Shown here: positions 1-9,354 of the stretch, piece by piece
How positions within the stretch are numbered: the first letter of the stretch is position 1
Layout: each line of letters opens with the position of its first letter
Assembly: GCF_902459655.1 (NCBI RefSeq)
Contig: NZ_CABPSB010000005.1
Span: 186,001 to 250,000 of the forward strand
Direction of reading: 5' to 3'
Length of the DNA: 64,000 bases
Origin: Pandoraea anhela
GTDB taxonomy: Bacteria > Pseudomonadota > Gammaproteobacteria > Burkholderiales > Burkholderiaceae
The notes under the pieces: generated by a model
What the model saw: the letters and a program-made list of their open reading frames with translations, nothing else
What the model was told of the DNA's origin: nothing
The model's database searches: none
Position numbers and translations under genes: made by a program

Positions 1-196
1 TTTCGGACTCGCGTGAGAGCGGTGGATCGGACAACGCCGAGGTCAGGACAGATCCCTCCCTACAGCAGCCTCCACCCGTCGCATCTTTTATTTCTTATTT
101 AAAAACAATAATGCGGAAATTAACGAAATTACGTCAATTTCCGCATTAATTCACCCTTCACCCGAGGAGGCGACCTCGCCCGGGCGAAAACCCCAC
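1..196. other. Non-coding region downstream of lepB
   Basis: No open frame here looks like a gene. In related genomes rnc (RNase III) follows lepB on the minus strand, and no rnc start is visible within these bases. The stretch is AT-rich between about 85 and 150 and carries a perfect inverted repeat, listed separately. A smaller hairpin (CGAGG at 163-167 with CCTCG at 174-178) lies next to the lepB stop. Confidence 0.6.
109..148 (-). terminator. AT-rich perfect hairpin, probable lepB terminator
   Basis: The 13-base arm 109-121 (core ATGCGGAAATT) is the exact reverse complement of 136-148, with a 14-base loop. Read on the minus strand, downstream of lepB, the stem is followed by ATTGTTTTT, which fits a rho-independent terminator. 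The stem is unusually AT-rich for this genome, so a protein-binding operator is the alternative. Confidence 0.5.
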
Positions 197-1111
197 TTAC
201 TGGAAGCTGCCCAGGCGCTTCAGATTCGAGAAGTTCATCCAGATGAAGAACGCCCGTCCCACGATGTTCTGCTCCGGCACAAAGCCCCAGTAACGGCTAT
301 CCGCACTGTTGTCGCGGTTGTCGCCCATCATGAAGTAGTTGCCCGGCGGCACCTTGCAGATCACGCCCTGGCTGTTGTACTGGCAGTTCTGCTTGTTCGG
401 GAAGTCGTCGGCGCCCATGATGTAGGGCGGCACGTTCGGATCGTTCAGAATCCGGTTCTTGACACCCCCCACCGTCTCTTCGAACTGCTTGAAGTAAGCA
501 ATGTGCTCGTCGTCGAAGTAATCCGGCAGGGCCGTTTCCGGCACCGGCTGCCCGTTGATCGTGAGCTTCTTGTTCTGATAAGCCACGACATCGCCCGGCA
601 CACCGATCACGCGCTTGATGTAGTCCATCGACTCGTCCTTCGGGTAACGGAACACCACCACGTCGCCACGCTTCGGCTCGCCGAGATCGATGATCTTCTT
701 GTTCACCACGGGCAGACGAATGCCGTAGTCGAACTTGTTCACAAGGATGAAGTCGCCGACGAGCAGCGTCGGAATCATCGAACCGGAGGGAATCTTGAAC
801 GGCTCGACCACGAACGAGCGCAGCACGAACACCGCCAGAATCACCGGGAAGAAGCTGGCCGAGTACTCCAGCCACCACGGCTGACGCAGTTTGTCGTCCC
901 GCAACTTCGCACGAGCGCTCGCCAGTGCATGGCCTTCCTGCGCCCCGGAGCCCTGAATGCCGGACCCCTGCAACGACAACTGCTGCTGATCGAATTGCGC
1001 CACAGCGTCCTGTGCTGCCCGGCGGCGCGCCGGTTGAAACACCAACTTGTCGGCCACCCAGGCCACCCCGGTCACCAGCACCAGGATCAAAAGAATCAGG
1101 GCGAAATTCAT
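197..1111 (-). CDS. lepB: Signal peptidase I
   Basis: Type I leader peptidase of 304 aa that removes Sec and Tat signal peptides at the periplasmic face of the inner membrane. Two N-terminal membrane segments (about residues 3-20 and 85-101) flank a polar cytoplasmic loop rich in Gln and Gly. The family boxes are intact: IPSGSM with catalytic Ser111, YIKRVIGVPGD with general-base Lys166, and GDNRDNSADSRYWG near the C-terminus. The start is ATG at 1111, 18 bases after the lepA stop, so co-transcription with lepA is likely. The lepA-lepB order is standard in beta- and gammaproteobacteria. Identification is firm. Confidence 0.97.
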   Translation of the reverse strand: MNFALILLILVLVTGVAWVADKLVFQPARRRAAQDAVAQFDQQQLSLQGSGIQGSGAQEGHALASARAKLRDDKLRQPWWLEYSASFFPVILAVFVLRSFVVEPFKIPSGSMIPTLLVGDFILVNKFDYGIRLPVVNKKIIDLGEPKRGDVVVFRYPKDESMDYIKRVIGVPGDVVAYQNKKLTINGQPVPETALPDYFDDEHIAYFKQFEETVGGVKNRILNDPNVPPYIMGADDFPNKQNCQYNSQGVICKVPPGNYFMMGDNRDNSADSRYWGFVPEQNIVGRAFFIWMNFSNLKRLGSFQ

Positions 1112-1129
1112 GCGGGACCCGTCGCTACG

Positions 1130-2935
1130 TTATTTGTCTTCGACTTGCAAAATGGCAAGGAACGCTTCCTGGGGAATTTCAACGCTCCCCACCTGCTTCA
1201 TGCGCTTCTTACCTTCCTTCTGTTTCTCGAGCAGCTTCTTCTTACGCGTGATGTCACCACCATAGCACTTCGCCAGCACGTTCTTGCGCAATGCCTTGAT
1301 GTTCTCACGGGCAATGATGTTCGCACCGATCGCCGCCTGAATCGCCACATCGTACATCTGACGCGGAATGATTTCCCGCATCTTCGATGCAACCTGCGCA
1401 CCACGACGACGGCTCTCCGAACGGTGAACGATGATCGACAGCGCGTCGACCTTGTCGCTGTTGATGAGCATGTCGACCTTGACCACGTCCGACGCGCGAT
1501 ACTCCTTGAACTCGTAGTCCATCGACGCATAACCGCGCGACACCGACTTCAGACGATCGAAGAAGTCGAGCACGATTTCCGCCATCGGAATTTCGTAAAT
1601 CAGACGGACCTGACGGCCGTGATACTGCATGTCGATCTGGATGCCGCGTTTTTGCTGGCACAACGTCACGACCGAACCGACATACTCCTGCGGCATATAG
1701 AGGTTCACGGTCACGATAGGTTCGCGAACTTCTTCGATACGGCCCGGATCCGGCATCTTCGACGGGTTTTCCACCGACACGACCGTGCCGTCGCGCTCCG
1801 TCACCTCGTAGATCACGGTCGGCGCCGTGGTAATGAGGTCCATGTCGAACTCGCGCTCCAGACGCTCCTGCACGATTTCCATGTGCAGCAGGCCCAGGAA
1901 GCCACAGCGGAAGCCGAAGCCCAACGCTTGCGAAACTTCCGGTTCGTACTGGAGCGACGCATCGTTGAGCTTGAGCTTTTCGAGCGACTCGCGCAGCGCG
2001 TCGTACTGGTTCGCTTCGACCGGATAGAGACCGGCGAACACCTGCGGCTTGACTTCCTTGAAGCCGGGCAGCGGTGCGTCGGCCGGCTTGGTGGTGGTCG
2101 TGACGGCGTGCGTCACGGTATCGCCCACCTTCGCAGCGCCGAGTTCCTTGATACCCGAGATGATGAAGCCCACCTGACCGGCGGACAGCGACGTACGCTG
2201 CTGCGATTTCGGCGTGAACACCCCCACCTGTTCGACCAGGTGGCTCGAACCCGTCGCCATCAGATGAATCTTGTCCTTGGGCTTGAGCGTGCCGTTCACC
2301 ACACGCACCAGCATCACCACCCCGACGTAGCTGTCGAACCAGGAGTCGATGATCAGCGCTTGCAGCGCAGCGTTGGCGTCGCCCTTGGGCGGCGGCACCT
2401 TGGCGATCAGCGCTTCGAGCACGTCTTCCACGCCCAAACCGGTCTTGGCCGAGCAGCGCACGGCGTCGGTCGCCTCGATCCCGATGACGTCCTCGATCTC
2501 CTGAATCGCGTTTTCGGGTTCAGCGGACGGCAAATCGATCTTGTTGAGCACCGGCACGACTTCCACGCCCAGTTCGATGGCGGTATAGCAGTTCGCCACC
2601 GTCTGCGCTTCGACCCCTTGCGAGGCGTCGACCACGAGCAGCGCGCCTTCGCAAGCGGACAGCGAACGGCTCACTTCGTACGAGAAGTCGACGTGTCCCG
2701 GCGTATCGATGAGGTTGAGGTTGTAGACCTTGCCGTCGCGCGCCTTGTATTGCAGCGCGGCGGTCTGCGCCTTGATGGTGATGCCGCGCTCGCGTTCGAG
2801 ATCCATCGAGTCGAGGACGCGCGATTCCATTTCACGATCGGACAAACCGCCGCTAAGCTGGATGATGCGATCGGCCAGGGTCGATTTCCCGTGGTCGATG
2901 TGGGCGATGATCGAAAAATTGCGAATATGGTCCAT
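1130..2935 (-). CDS. lepA: Elongation factor 4 (LepA), ribosomal back-translocase GTPase
   Basis: Translational GTPase of 601 aa; EF4 proteins are normally just under 600. The P-loop [17 protein letters not shown] and NKIDLP GTP-binding motifs are all present near the N-terminus, followed by EF-G-like domains and the LepA-specific C-terminal domain. LepA binds the ribosome and remobilises stalled or mistranslocated complexes under stress. I chose the ATG at 2935, giving [16 protein letters not shown], because every family member starts just before this motif; the open frame extends 24 codons further upstream without similarity. It is followed closely by lepB and lies downstream of the sigma-E locus, which suggests envelope-stress linkage. 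Confidence 0.97.
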   Translation of the reverse strand: MDHIRNFSIIAHIDHGKSTLADRIIQLSGGLSDREMESRVLDSMDLERERGITIKAQTAALQYKARDGKVYNLNLIDTPGHVDFSYEVSRSLSACEGALLVVDASQGVEAQTVANCYTAIELGVEVVPVLNKIDLPSAEPENAIQEIEDVIGIEATDAVRCSAKTGLGVEDVLEALIAKVPPPKGDANAALQALIIDSWFDSYVGVVMLVRVVNGTLKPKDKIHLMATGSSHLVEQVGVFTPKSQQRTSLSAGQVGFIISGIKELGAAKVGDTVTHAVTTTTKPADAPLPGFKEVKPQVFAGLYPVEANQYDALRESLEKLKLNDASLQYEPEVSQALGFGFRCGFLGLLHMEIVQERLEREFDMDLITTAPTVIYEVTERDGTVVSVENPSKMPDPGRIEEVREPIVTVNLYMPQEYVGSVVTLCQQKRGIQIDMQYHGRQVRLIYEIPMAEIVLDFFDRLKSVSRGYASMDYEFKEYRASDVVKVDMLINSDKVDALSIIVHRSESRRRGAQVASKMREIIPRQMYDVAIQAAIGANIIARENIKALRKNVLAKCYGGDITRKKKLLEKQKEGKKRMKQVGSVEIPQEAFLAILQVEDK

Positions 2936-3143
2936 GAGGCGGGCTATAGAAAAGTCGGTGCCATCGGATTCGGCTCGGCAGCGGCTTTCGAGAGAATCGG
3001 CAAACACGACATTTTAGCCGAAAGCGCATCGATACCGCCCGGAATCGCGCGGGGATCTCACGTTTCGCGGCGGTACGCCGGAAATGGCAGGAAGGTCTCG
3101 GCGTCGTCGGTGAAATTCGCGGCAGGCCGAATGAGATGCGGCG

Positions 3144-3389
3144 TCAATCCGAGACAAACGCGGCGGCGACAGCATCGACGTCGAAACGATAGCGGCATAA
3201 CTCCCGCGCCCCCAATGCCAGCACCGGCACGATTTCGTCGTATTTGGCTTCCAACGCCGGATCGCTGTCGACATCCACGACCGTTACCGAAAAATCCCAC
3301 GCCGGGCGCATCGCTTCGAGCGCCGCAAGCATGTCATCGCACAGATGACACCACTTGCGGCCGTAAAGCGTGAACGCCGGCGCGGTCAT
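3144..3389 (-). CDS. Glutaredoxin-family thiol protein (DUF836 type)
   Basis: Small 81-aa thioredoxin-fold protein. It begins with a beta strand and the CxxC active site CHLC at residues 14-17, followed by the alternating strand and helix pattern of glutaredoxins, with a cis-Pro-like VPVL segment near residue 54. The family is usually annotated as glutaredoxin family protein and is often found between mucD and lepA in Burkholderiales. A thiol-disulfide role is inferred from the CxxC motif; the partner is unknown. The stop of mucD lies only 8 bases upstream of this gene, and 208 non-coding bases separate it from lepA. Confidence 0.85.
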   Translation of the reverse strand: MTAPAFTLYGRKWCHLCDDMLAALEAMRPAWDFSVTVVDVDSDPALEAKYDEIVPVLALGARELCRYRFDVDAVAAAFVSD

Positions 3390-3397
3390 CGACGCAA

Positions 3398-4909
3398 TTA
3401 CTTGCTGCTCGGCGCACGCGGGCGCAGCGGCACGAACTGCGTGGCGTCGCCGCGACGCACCAGAATCGGCACCAGACGCTTCGGATCGAGCGCCTTGACG
3501 ACTTCCTCGAACTGTTTGGCGTTGGCGATATCGGCGTCGCCCACGCGCAGGATGATGTCGCCTTGCTGAAGACCGGCGCGGCCTGCCGGGCCTTCCGCGA
3601 GTTCGACCTGCACGCCGCCACGCAGCTTCATATCCTTCTTCTGCGCCTCGGTTAGATCGGAGACGACCAGCCCCAGGGCGTTCGGATGCGGCGTATCGGC
3701 GCTGCCGCCCTGCGCCTTCGACGCCTTGGGCGTGTCGGCATCGGCTTCGGCAATCGTGATCTTCAGATCCTGGGTCTTGCCCTTGCGCAACACTTGCAAC
3801 GTGGCGCCAGAACCCGGCTTGGTCTCACCGACCATTCGCGGCAGATCGGTCGCGTGATCGACGGCGCGCCCCTCGAACTTCATGATGATGTCGCCCGGCT
3901 GCACGCCCGCCTTTTCGGCCGGGCTGCCTGGCTCGACGCTGCGCACCAGCGCGCCTTGGGCACGCGGCAAGCCCAGCGAATCCGCGACGTCCTTGCTGAC
4001 CTCGCTGATTGCCACACCGATGCGACCCCGCACGACCTTGCCCGTCTTCTTGAGCTGATCGACCACGCGCATGACTTCGTCGATCGGAATCGCGAACGAA
4101 ATGCCCATGAAGCCGCCGGTCTGGCTGTAGATCATCGAGTTGATGCCTACGACCTCGCCGCGCATGTTGATGAGCGGACCGCCGGAATTGCCCGGGTTCA
4201 CGGCCACATCCGTCTGAATGAACGGCAAATAGTCGCCCGTGTCGCGGCCCTTGGCCGACACGATGCCCGCCGTAACCGTGTTTTCGAGACCGAACGGCGA
4301 GCCGATGGCCACCACCCACTCGCCGACACGCAGCTTGTTCGAATCACCGACGGGCACCGTCGGCAGGTCCTTGGCTTCCACCTTGACCACGGCCACGTCG
4401 GTACGCTTGTCGGCGCCGACCAGCTTTGCCTTGAATTCGCGTTTGTCGGTCAGGGTGACATAGATGCTGTCCGCCCCGTCGACGACGTGCGCATTCGTGA
4501 GAATGTAGCCGTCGTTAGAGACGATGAAGCCCGAGCCCACGCCACTGTTTTGCTCTTCATCCGGCTGCGGCTGGCCGCGTCGCGGCGTGCCGCCCTTCGG
4601 GCCTGGCTGCTGCGGCATGGGCACGCCGAAGAAACGACGGAACAGCTCGGCCATGTCGTCGTCCACCCCCGGCGGCAAACCACGCTGATTGCGGCCAACG
4701 CGCTCGGTCGTACGGATATTTACGACTGCCGGGCCGACACGGTCGACGAGTTGAGTGAAATCGGGAAGGTTGCTGACAAGCGGGGCGTTCGACGCCGTTG
4801 AACCGCCGGACGGTGCCGAGGCCGGTGCGGCATAGGCGGCGGGGGCTCCCGCCAATTGGGCGGCAATGGCGCCGCCAAGGATGACACGAAGCAGGAGAGT
4901 CTTCTTCAT
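3398..4909 (-). CDS. mucD: Periplasmic serine protease of the DegP/DegQ/MucD family
   Basis: HtrA-family protease of 503 aa acting on misfolded periplasmic proteins. A Sec signal peptide covers about residues 1-27 and ends AYA-AP. The trypsin-like triad is intact: His141 in TNAHVV, Asp171 in RTDVAVV and Ser242 in GNSGGPL. Two PDZ domains follow, each with a substrate-binding loop of the GVAI or GGVQV kind. A low-complexity Pro/Gly/Gln insert lies at about residues 97-120, in the regulatory L-loop position. Being downstream of rpoE-rseA-rseB matches the MucD position in Pseudomonas and Burkholderia. The ATG at 4909 is chosen because the signal peptide starts there. Confidence 0.95.
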   Translation of the reverse strand: MKKTLLLRVILGGAIAAQLAGAPAAYAAPASAPSGGSTASNAPLVSNLPDFTQLVDRVGPAVVNIRTTERVGRNQRGLPPGVDDDMAELFRRFFGVPMPQQPGPKGGTPRRGQPQPDEEQNSGVGSGFIVSNDGYILTNAHVVDGADSIYVTLTDKREFKAKLVGADKRTDVAVVKVEAKDLPTVPVGDSNKLRVGEWVVAIGSPFGLENTVTAGIVSAKGRDTGDYLPFIQTDVAVNPGNSGGPLINMRGEVVGINSMIYSQTGGFMGISFAIPIDEVMRVVDQLKKTGKVVRGRIGVAISEVSKDVADSLGLPRAQGALVRSVEPGSPAEKAGVQPGDIIMKFEGRAVDHATDLPRMVGETKPGSGATLQVLRKGKTQDLKITIAEADADTPKASKAQGGSADTPHPNALGLVVSDLTEAQKKDMKLRGGVQVELAEGPAGRAGLQQGDIILRVGDADIANAKQFEEVVKALDPKRLVPILVRRGDATQFVPLRPRAPSSK

Positions 4910-5039
4910 TGGAAGATCGTGGTGCGCGAAAGTCTCGGAATCCCTGAAGGCAGTCCGGCACCCGACGCCGCTTTGCGTCTCATAAGCGCCTCGCTACCCG
5001 GACCGCGCCGTTACCGGTCACGGTCCACCCGACAGCCGG

Positions 5040-6098
5040 TCACTTCGCCGGCTGTTTGTACTCGATACTGGAGGCGAATTGTTGCAGGGTGGCCTGCGGC
5101 ACTTCGCCGAGCAAGGTCAGCCAGAAGTCGCCGTAGCGCTTGATGAGGATGTTCGTCGCCCCAGCACTACCGTGGCCTTCCTTGCGTTCACGCGTGGCCG
5201 GTTCGATAAACACCGAAAGACCGGCCATGCCGTCGGAATATACCACCTGCTGGACTTCCAGCGGTTTGCTGTCGGGCGCCGAACGCATCGTGCGACGCAC
5301 TTCGCGAACCGCCTTGAATCCCGGCACCTTCTTGTCGACGTCGATACTCCAGCCGGCATCGGACAATCGCGTGGAGGCAATTTGCGGCTTGACGACATGC
5401 CAGCCGTGCGTGGACTGGATCGCGTGAACGATGCGCGCCTTCTCGTTCGGCACGCCAATCGAAATTTGCGAAAACGCCGCCTGTTCGAGCAGATGGCCTT
5501 CGGCGTCGAGCGTCTGCGCGCGCAGCAGCAACCCGGTGTTGCGATCGGCCCACAGACGATAACCGAACCGGAAGTCGTCCTTCGGCGAGAGTTCGATCAC
5601 CATGCAGTCGAAACCGGCCATCCGTTCGTTCGGCAGCAGCTTCGGCGCGTAATAATCAAGGACGTCGCGTGTGGGGGTCGCGAGCAAAGCGGGGAAAGAA
5701 TCCTTGCTCTCCCGCTTCTCCAGGAAAACGGTCTTCTGCTCCGGAATCAGCGTGTAGACGTCTTCGTTCTGACGCAGAATGCGGCGCTGACGTCCGTCGA
5801 GCGTCTCGAGCTCTTCGTACTCATTGCCCTTATCGGCAAAGTGGCTGATCTTCGACGAACGCATGGTCGAGCCACGCTGATAGACGAAGGTGCCAATGTA
5901 GTTCTGCGTCTGCGCTGCGCGATGGATCTTGTTGAGCCACGCGCTGACCTCACGCTTCTCGATCAGCGGATCGACCGAAGGTGCGGACGCCTGCGCCCAA
6001 GCTTGCGTTTGCAGCGTGGTCGCCAGCAGAAAAGCGAACAGGAAGAAAGTGCGCCCGATGGGCGCACGCGGCAAGGATTCGATACTCAGGCGCTGCAT
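5040..6098 (-). CDS. rseB: Sigma-E regulatory protein RseB/MucB
   Basis: Periplasmic regulator of 352 aa that binds the periplasmic part of RseA and protects it from DegS-type cleavage until lipid or LPS signals displace it. An N-terminal signal peptide ends near QAWAQ. The body shows the MucB/RseB LolA-like fold signature, including NYIGTFVYQRG near residue 74 and an ERMAGFDC stretch in the middle. The start ATG (6098-6096) abuts the rseA stop codon (6101-6099) with no gap, so translation is probably coupled. mucD follows 130 bases downstream. Confidence 0.95.
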   Translation of the reverse strand: MQRLSIESLPRAPIGRTFFLFAFLLATTLQTQAWAQASAPSVDPLIEKREVSAWLNKIHRAAQTQNYIGTFVYQRGSTMRSSKISHFADKGNEYEELETLDGRQRRILRQNEDVYTLIPEQKTVFLEKRESKDSFPALLATPTRDVLDYYAPKLLPNERMAGFDCMVIELSPKDDFRFGYRLWADRNTGLLLRAQTLDAEGHLLEQAAFSQISIGVPNEKARIVHAIQSTHGWHVVKPQIASTRLSDAGWSIDVDKKVPGFKAVREVRRTMRSAPDSKPLEVQQVVYSDGMAGLSVFIEPATRERKEGHGSAGATNILIKRYGDFWLTLLGEVPQATLQQFASSIEYKQPAK

Positions 6099-6791
6099 TT
6101 ATTCGTCCGCTTGCGCCGAGGCTCGCATGTAGGGGGAAACGCTCTGGCCGATAGGGGCCGGCGCGTATTGCTGGTGAGCCGCCAGATACTGGTCGAGACG
6201 CGCATCGCGCAGCACGATCAGATCGTTCGTCGCGCCCGCGCTCGCACCGTTGGCGGCTACGGCCGCTTGCGGCGACTGCGACAGCGCCACACGAGTGAGG
6301 CTCGAACCGCCGGCTGCCGGCGATGCCGCCTGAGCGAGCACTTGCGGCTGCGTACCGCCAGCCGGATGATCCTGCAGACGCGGCACGACAACCCACGACA
6401 GCGCTGCGACGGCAGCCGCGGCAGCGGCCGTCGGCAGGACCCGACGTACGCGCAGGAACGGATTGATTCGCGTGACTCGCGAGCCTGCGGCCTTCGCGCC
6501 CGGCGCGGCGGCCTGCGCATCGGCCAGGGCGGCCGGTGCAAGCAGGTGCGGCTCGGCTTCGAGGCGTGCCGCGAAGGAAGCCATGAAGGCAGACTCCGAA
6601 CGCGGCAGCGTCAGTTCATCGGAACGCAATGCGTCCCCGATCAGGTGGTAGTCGTCCCACAGAGGCCGGCCCGAGGTGTCAGCCTCGTCCAGCAGGGCGG
6701 CTAGTTCGTCCGGATCGAATTCCCCGTCCATCAACGCGGAAATCCGCTCGGCTTGCAGCCCCCGCTGCGTTTGCACCGTCGCTGATCCCAT
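6099..6791 (-). CDS. rseA: Anti-sigma-E factor RseA/MucA
   Basis: Inner-membrane anti-sigma factor of 230 aa. The N-terminal cytoplasmic domain carries the family signature ERISALMDGEFDPDELAALL and LWDDYHLIGDALR, which clamp the sigma factor. A single Ala-rich membrane segment lies near residues 120-138, followed by a periplasmic tail of low complexity. I chose the ATG at 6791, preceded by a GGGGGA Shine-Dalgarno sequence; the open frame begins 14 codons earlier but overlaps rpoE there. With this start the gap from rpoE is 38 bases. The operon is presumably autoregulated by sigma-E, but I did not find a clear sigma-E promoter. Confidence 0.93.
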   Translation of the reverse strand: MGSATVQTQRGLQAERISALMDGEFDPDELAALLDEADTSGRPLWDDYHLIGDALRSDELTLPRSESAFMASFAARLEAEPHLLAPAALADAQAAAPGAKAAGSRVTRINPFLRVRRVLPTAAAAAAVAALSWVVVPRLQDHPAGGTQPQVLAQAASPAAGGSSLTRVALSQSPQAAVAANGASAGATNDLIVLRDARLDQYLAAHQQYAPAPIGQSVSPYMRASAQADE

Positions 6792-6829
6792 GATATCCCC
6801 CAACGAAAATAACTTCCCCGGCGGCGCGC

Positions 6830-7429
6830 TCACCAGCGCTTACCGTCAGGCGTGTCCAGCAGCGGCCTGAGCCGGCTGGCAATCGCTTCACGCGCCCGGA
6901 AAATTCGCGAACGGACCGTTCCGATCGGGCACCCCATGGCTTCGGCGATCTCTTCGTAGCTCAAACCCTCGATTTCCCGCAGGGTGATCGCCGTCCGAAG
7001 TTCATCGGGCAAAGCCTCCATCGCTGTGTTGACCGTTTGAGCAATCTGCTTGCTCATCAGCATCGACTCAGGCGTGTTGATATCCCTTAGTTGATCGGCC
7101 TCGGCAAAAGTTTCCGCTTCTTCAGCGTTCGCTTCAGTCGAAGTCGGTGCACGGCGCCCCTGCGTTGCCAGGTGGTTTTTCGCCGTGTTGACAGCAATAC
7201 GATACAACCAGGTATAGAACGCCGACTCGCCGCGAAACTGCGGCAAGGCACGGTAGGCCTTGATAAAGGCCTCCTGCGTCACATCCTCGACCTCGGCGGC
7301 GTCGCGCACGAGCCGCGATACGAGGCGGATGATCTTGCGGTGATATTTCGCGACCAATAGCTCGAAGGCGGCTTTGTCGCCCTTTTGCACGCGCTCGACG
7401 AGCGCCTGGTCGATTTCTCGTTCACTCAC
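6830..7429 (-). CDS. rpoE: RNA polymerase sigma factor RpoE (AlgU type)
   Basis: ECF sigma factor of 199 aa that directs transcription of the envelope-stress regulon. Region 2 is seen in EDVTQEAFIKAYRAL and FYTWLYRIAVN. Region 4 is a helix-turn-helix with GLSYEEIAEAMGCPIGTVRS. It starts MSEREIDQ, as AlgU homologues do, here from a GTG codon at 7429-7427 since no ATG is available in frame. It is first in the rpoE-rseA-rseB-mucD block, transcribed away from the fab cluster across a 167-base gap that holds its presumed promoter. Confidence 0.96.
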   Translation of the reverse strand: MSEREIDQALVERVQKGDKAAFELLVAKYHRKIIRLVSRLVRDAAEVEDVTQEAFIKAYRALPQFRGESAFYTWLYRIAVNTAKNHLATQGRRAPTSTEANAEEAETFAEADQLRDINTPESMLMSKQIAQTVNTAMEALPDELRTAITLREIEGLSYEEIAEAMGCPIGTVRSRIFRAREAIASRLRPLLDTPDGKRW

Positions 7430-7569
7430 CTGATATGGATCCGTATTTTCTCTGGCTGCCAGGCCCCGGTCGGGCCCGATTGCACCACGGCAGCACTTGC
7501 CGCCGCGGCTGGAAGTGTCTTTGACGCCGCACGCCCGGGCACACTCACCGGAGCGTGGGTCAGCGGGAC

Positions 7570-7590
7570 GGGACGCCTGCGCGGCGTCCC
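7570..7590 (-). terminator. GC-rich hairpin after fabF
   Basis: An 8-base stem, GGGACGCC at 7570-7577 with GGCGTCCC at 7583-7590, lies immediately downstream of the fabF stop on the minus strand. There is no run of T residues after it, so termination is plausible but unproven. Confidence 0.4.
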
Positions 7591-7596
7591 GCGAAC

Positions 7597-8835
7597 TTAG
7601 ACGCGCTGGAAGACCAGCGAGCCGTTAGTCCCGCCAAATCCGAAAGAGTTCTTCAACGCGACATCAATTTTCAGATCACGAGCCTCGTTTGCGCAGTAGT
7701 CAAGGTCGCAAGCCGGGTCCTGATTGAAGATGTTGATCGTCGGCGGAGACTTCTGATGGTGCACGGCGAGCACGGTGAACACCGACTCCAGACCGCCGGC
7801 GCCGCCCAGCAAGTGGCCGGTCATCGACTTGGTGGAGTTCACCACCACGCGCTTGGCCGCATCGCCCATCAGACGCTTGACCGCGACCGTCTCGGCGATA
7901 TCGCCCAGCGGCGTCGAGGTACCATGCGCGTTCACATAATTGACGGCATCGGCGTTGATGCCGGCGTCGCGCAGCGCATTCGCCATGGCGCGCAGTGCGC
8001 CATCGCCGTCTTCGCACGGTGCGGTCATGTGGTAGGCGTCGGCGCTCATGCCGAAGCCCTTGAGCTCGGCGTAGATCTTCGCGCCGCGCGCCTTGGCGTG
8101 CTCATACTCCTCGACCATCATCACGCCAGCGCCTTCGCCCAGCACGAAACCGTCGCGGTCCTTGTCCCACGGACGGCTCGCGGTTGCCGGGTCGTCGTTG
8201 CGTGCGGACAGCGCCGTCATCGCAGCGAAACCGCCGATGCCCAGCGGCGACACCGTCGATTCGGCACCGCCGGCGAGCACCGCGTCCGCGTCGCCATACT
8301 GAATCATGCGCGCCGCCTGACCGATACAGTGCAGACCGGTCGTGCAAGCCGTGACGATGGCGAGGTTCGGACCCTTCAGGCCGTACTTGATCGACAGATG
8401 ACCGGAGATCATGTTGATGATCGAACCCGGCACGAAGAATGGGGAAATCTTGCGCGGACCGCCATTGAGCAAATCGGTCTGCGTATCTTCGATCATCGGC
8501 AGGCCGCCGATACCGGAGCCGACCAGCACACCTACGCGCTCGGCGTTCTCTGCGGTGATCTGCAGGCCGCTGTCTTCAAACGCCTGGATGCCGGCGGCAA
8601 GGCCGAAATGGATGAACGTATCCATGCGGCGCGCTTCCTTGGCCGACAGATACTTCTCGGTATCGAAGTTTTTGACTTCGCCTGCAAAGCGAACCTTATG
8701 GTTGCTCGCATCGAACTTCGTGATGTTGGCGATGCCCGAACGACCCGCGACCAGATTTTCCCAACCTTCGGCAACGGTGTTGCCGACCGGCGAGATCAGG
8801 CCCAGACCGGTAATGACGACGCGACGACGACTCAC
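7597..8835 (-). CDS. fabF: 3-oxoacyl-ACP synthase II
   Basis: Condensing enzyme KAS II of 412 aa that elongates acyl-ACP with malonyl-ACP in type II fatty-acid synthesis. Catalytic Cys164 lies in [11 protein letters not shown]; the two active-site histidines are in [11 protein letters not shown] and [14 protein letters not shown] use the GTG at 8835, preceded by a GGGGAG ribosome-binding site and giving [17 protein letters not shown], rather than the longer frame starting at 8889. It is last in the fab cluster, 144 bases after acpP, with a hairpin beyond its stop. Confidence 0.97.
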   Translation of the reverse strand: MSRRRVVITGLGLISPVGNTVAEGWENLVAGRSGIANITKFDASNHKVRFAGEVKNFDTEKYLSAKEARRMDTFIHFGLAAGIQAFEDSGLQITAENAERVGVLVGSGIGGLPMIEDTQTDLLNGGPRKISPFFVPGSIINMISGHLSIKYGLKGPNLAIVTACTTGLHCIGQAARMIQYGDADAVLAGGAESTVSPLGIGGFAAMTALSARNDDPATASRPWDKDRDGFVLGEGAGVMMVEEYEHAKARGAKIYAELKGFGMSADAYHMTAPCEDGDGALRAMANALRDAGINADAVNYVNAHGTSTPLGDIAETVAVKRLMGDAAKRVVVNSTKSMTGHLLGGAGGLESVFTVLAVHHQKSPPTINIFNQDPACDLDYCANEARDLKIDVALKNSFGFGGTNGSLVFQRV

Positions 8836-8979
8836 GATACTCCCCTTCTTCTGCTGGGTCATACAAAACAAAAGCCACAGAGGCGACAAGGTCCGACCCT
8901 GCGCTCCCTGCGGCTGACAGGCAGGCCTGACGCCAGGAGCCGGTCGGCATCCCGGCCAATCAGGCGATCCGTAGGCCTG

Positions 8980-9219
8980 TTAGGCCTTCGACTGAGCCTG
9001 GGCGAAATCGATGGCTTGCTGCACGGTGGTGATCTTTTCAGCGTCTTCGTCCGGGATCTCGATCTCGAACTCTTCTTCCAGAGCCATCACCAGCTCAACC
9101 GTGTCGAGCGAGTCAGCGCCGAGATCGTTCACGAAGCTGGATTCGTTCTTAACGTCGGCTTCAGCCACGCCAAGTTGTTCCGCGACGATCTTCTTGACGC
9201 GTTGCTCAATGTTATCCAT
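8980..9219 (-). CDS. acpP: Acyl carrier protein
   Basis: Acidic 79-aa carrier for growing acyl chains. The 4'-phosphopantetheine attachment serine is Ser37 in [11 protein letters not shown], followed by the acidic helix II that docks fatty-acid enzymes. The gene has a good ribosome-binding site (GGAGGG ahead of the ATG) and lies between fabG and fabF, the common arrangement. The 135 bases upstream are AT-rich and could hold a separate promoter, which would match the usually very high expression of ACP. Confidence 0.98.
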   Translation of the reverse strand: MDNIEQRVKKIVAEQLGVAEADVKNESSFVNDLGADSLDTVELVMALEEEFEIEIPDEDAEKITTVQQAIDFAQAQSKA

Positions 9220-9354
9220 TCAAACCCTCCGGGGTAGTTAGTTCAGACAAGTGCGCGCATTTTAACAGGTTTGCCAAGCAAAGTTAGCATGCGCCAAATA
9301 ATGTTCAATGTCGTGCAAATACATGTAATTTTCACATATCTGCACACATCTCCA

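Noticed and set aside
503-3373. 956-codon open frame on the plus strand opposite lepB and lepA
   Set aside because: Antisense shadow of two clearly identified genes; no recognisable domain.
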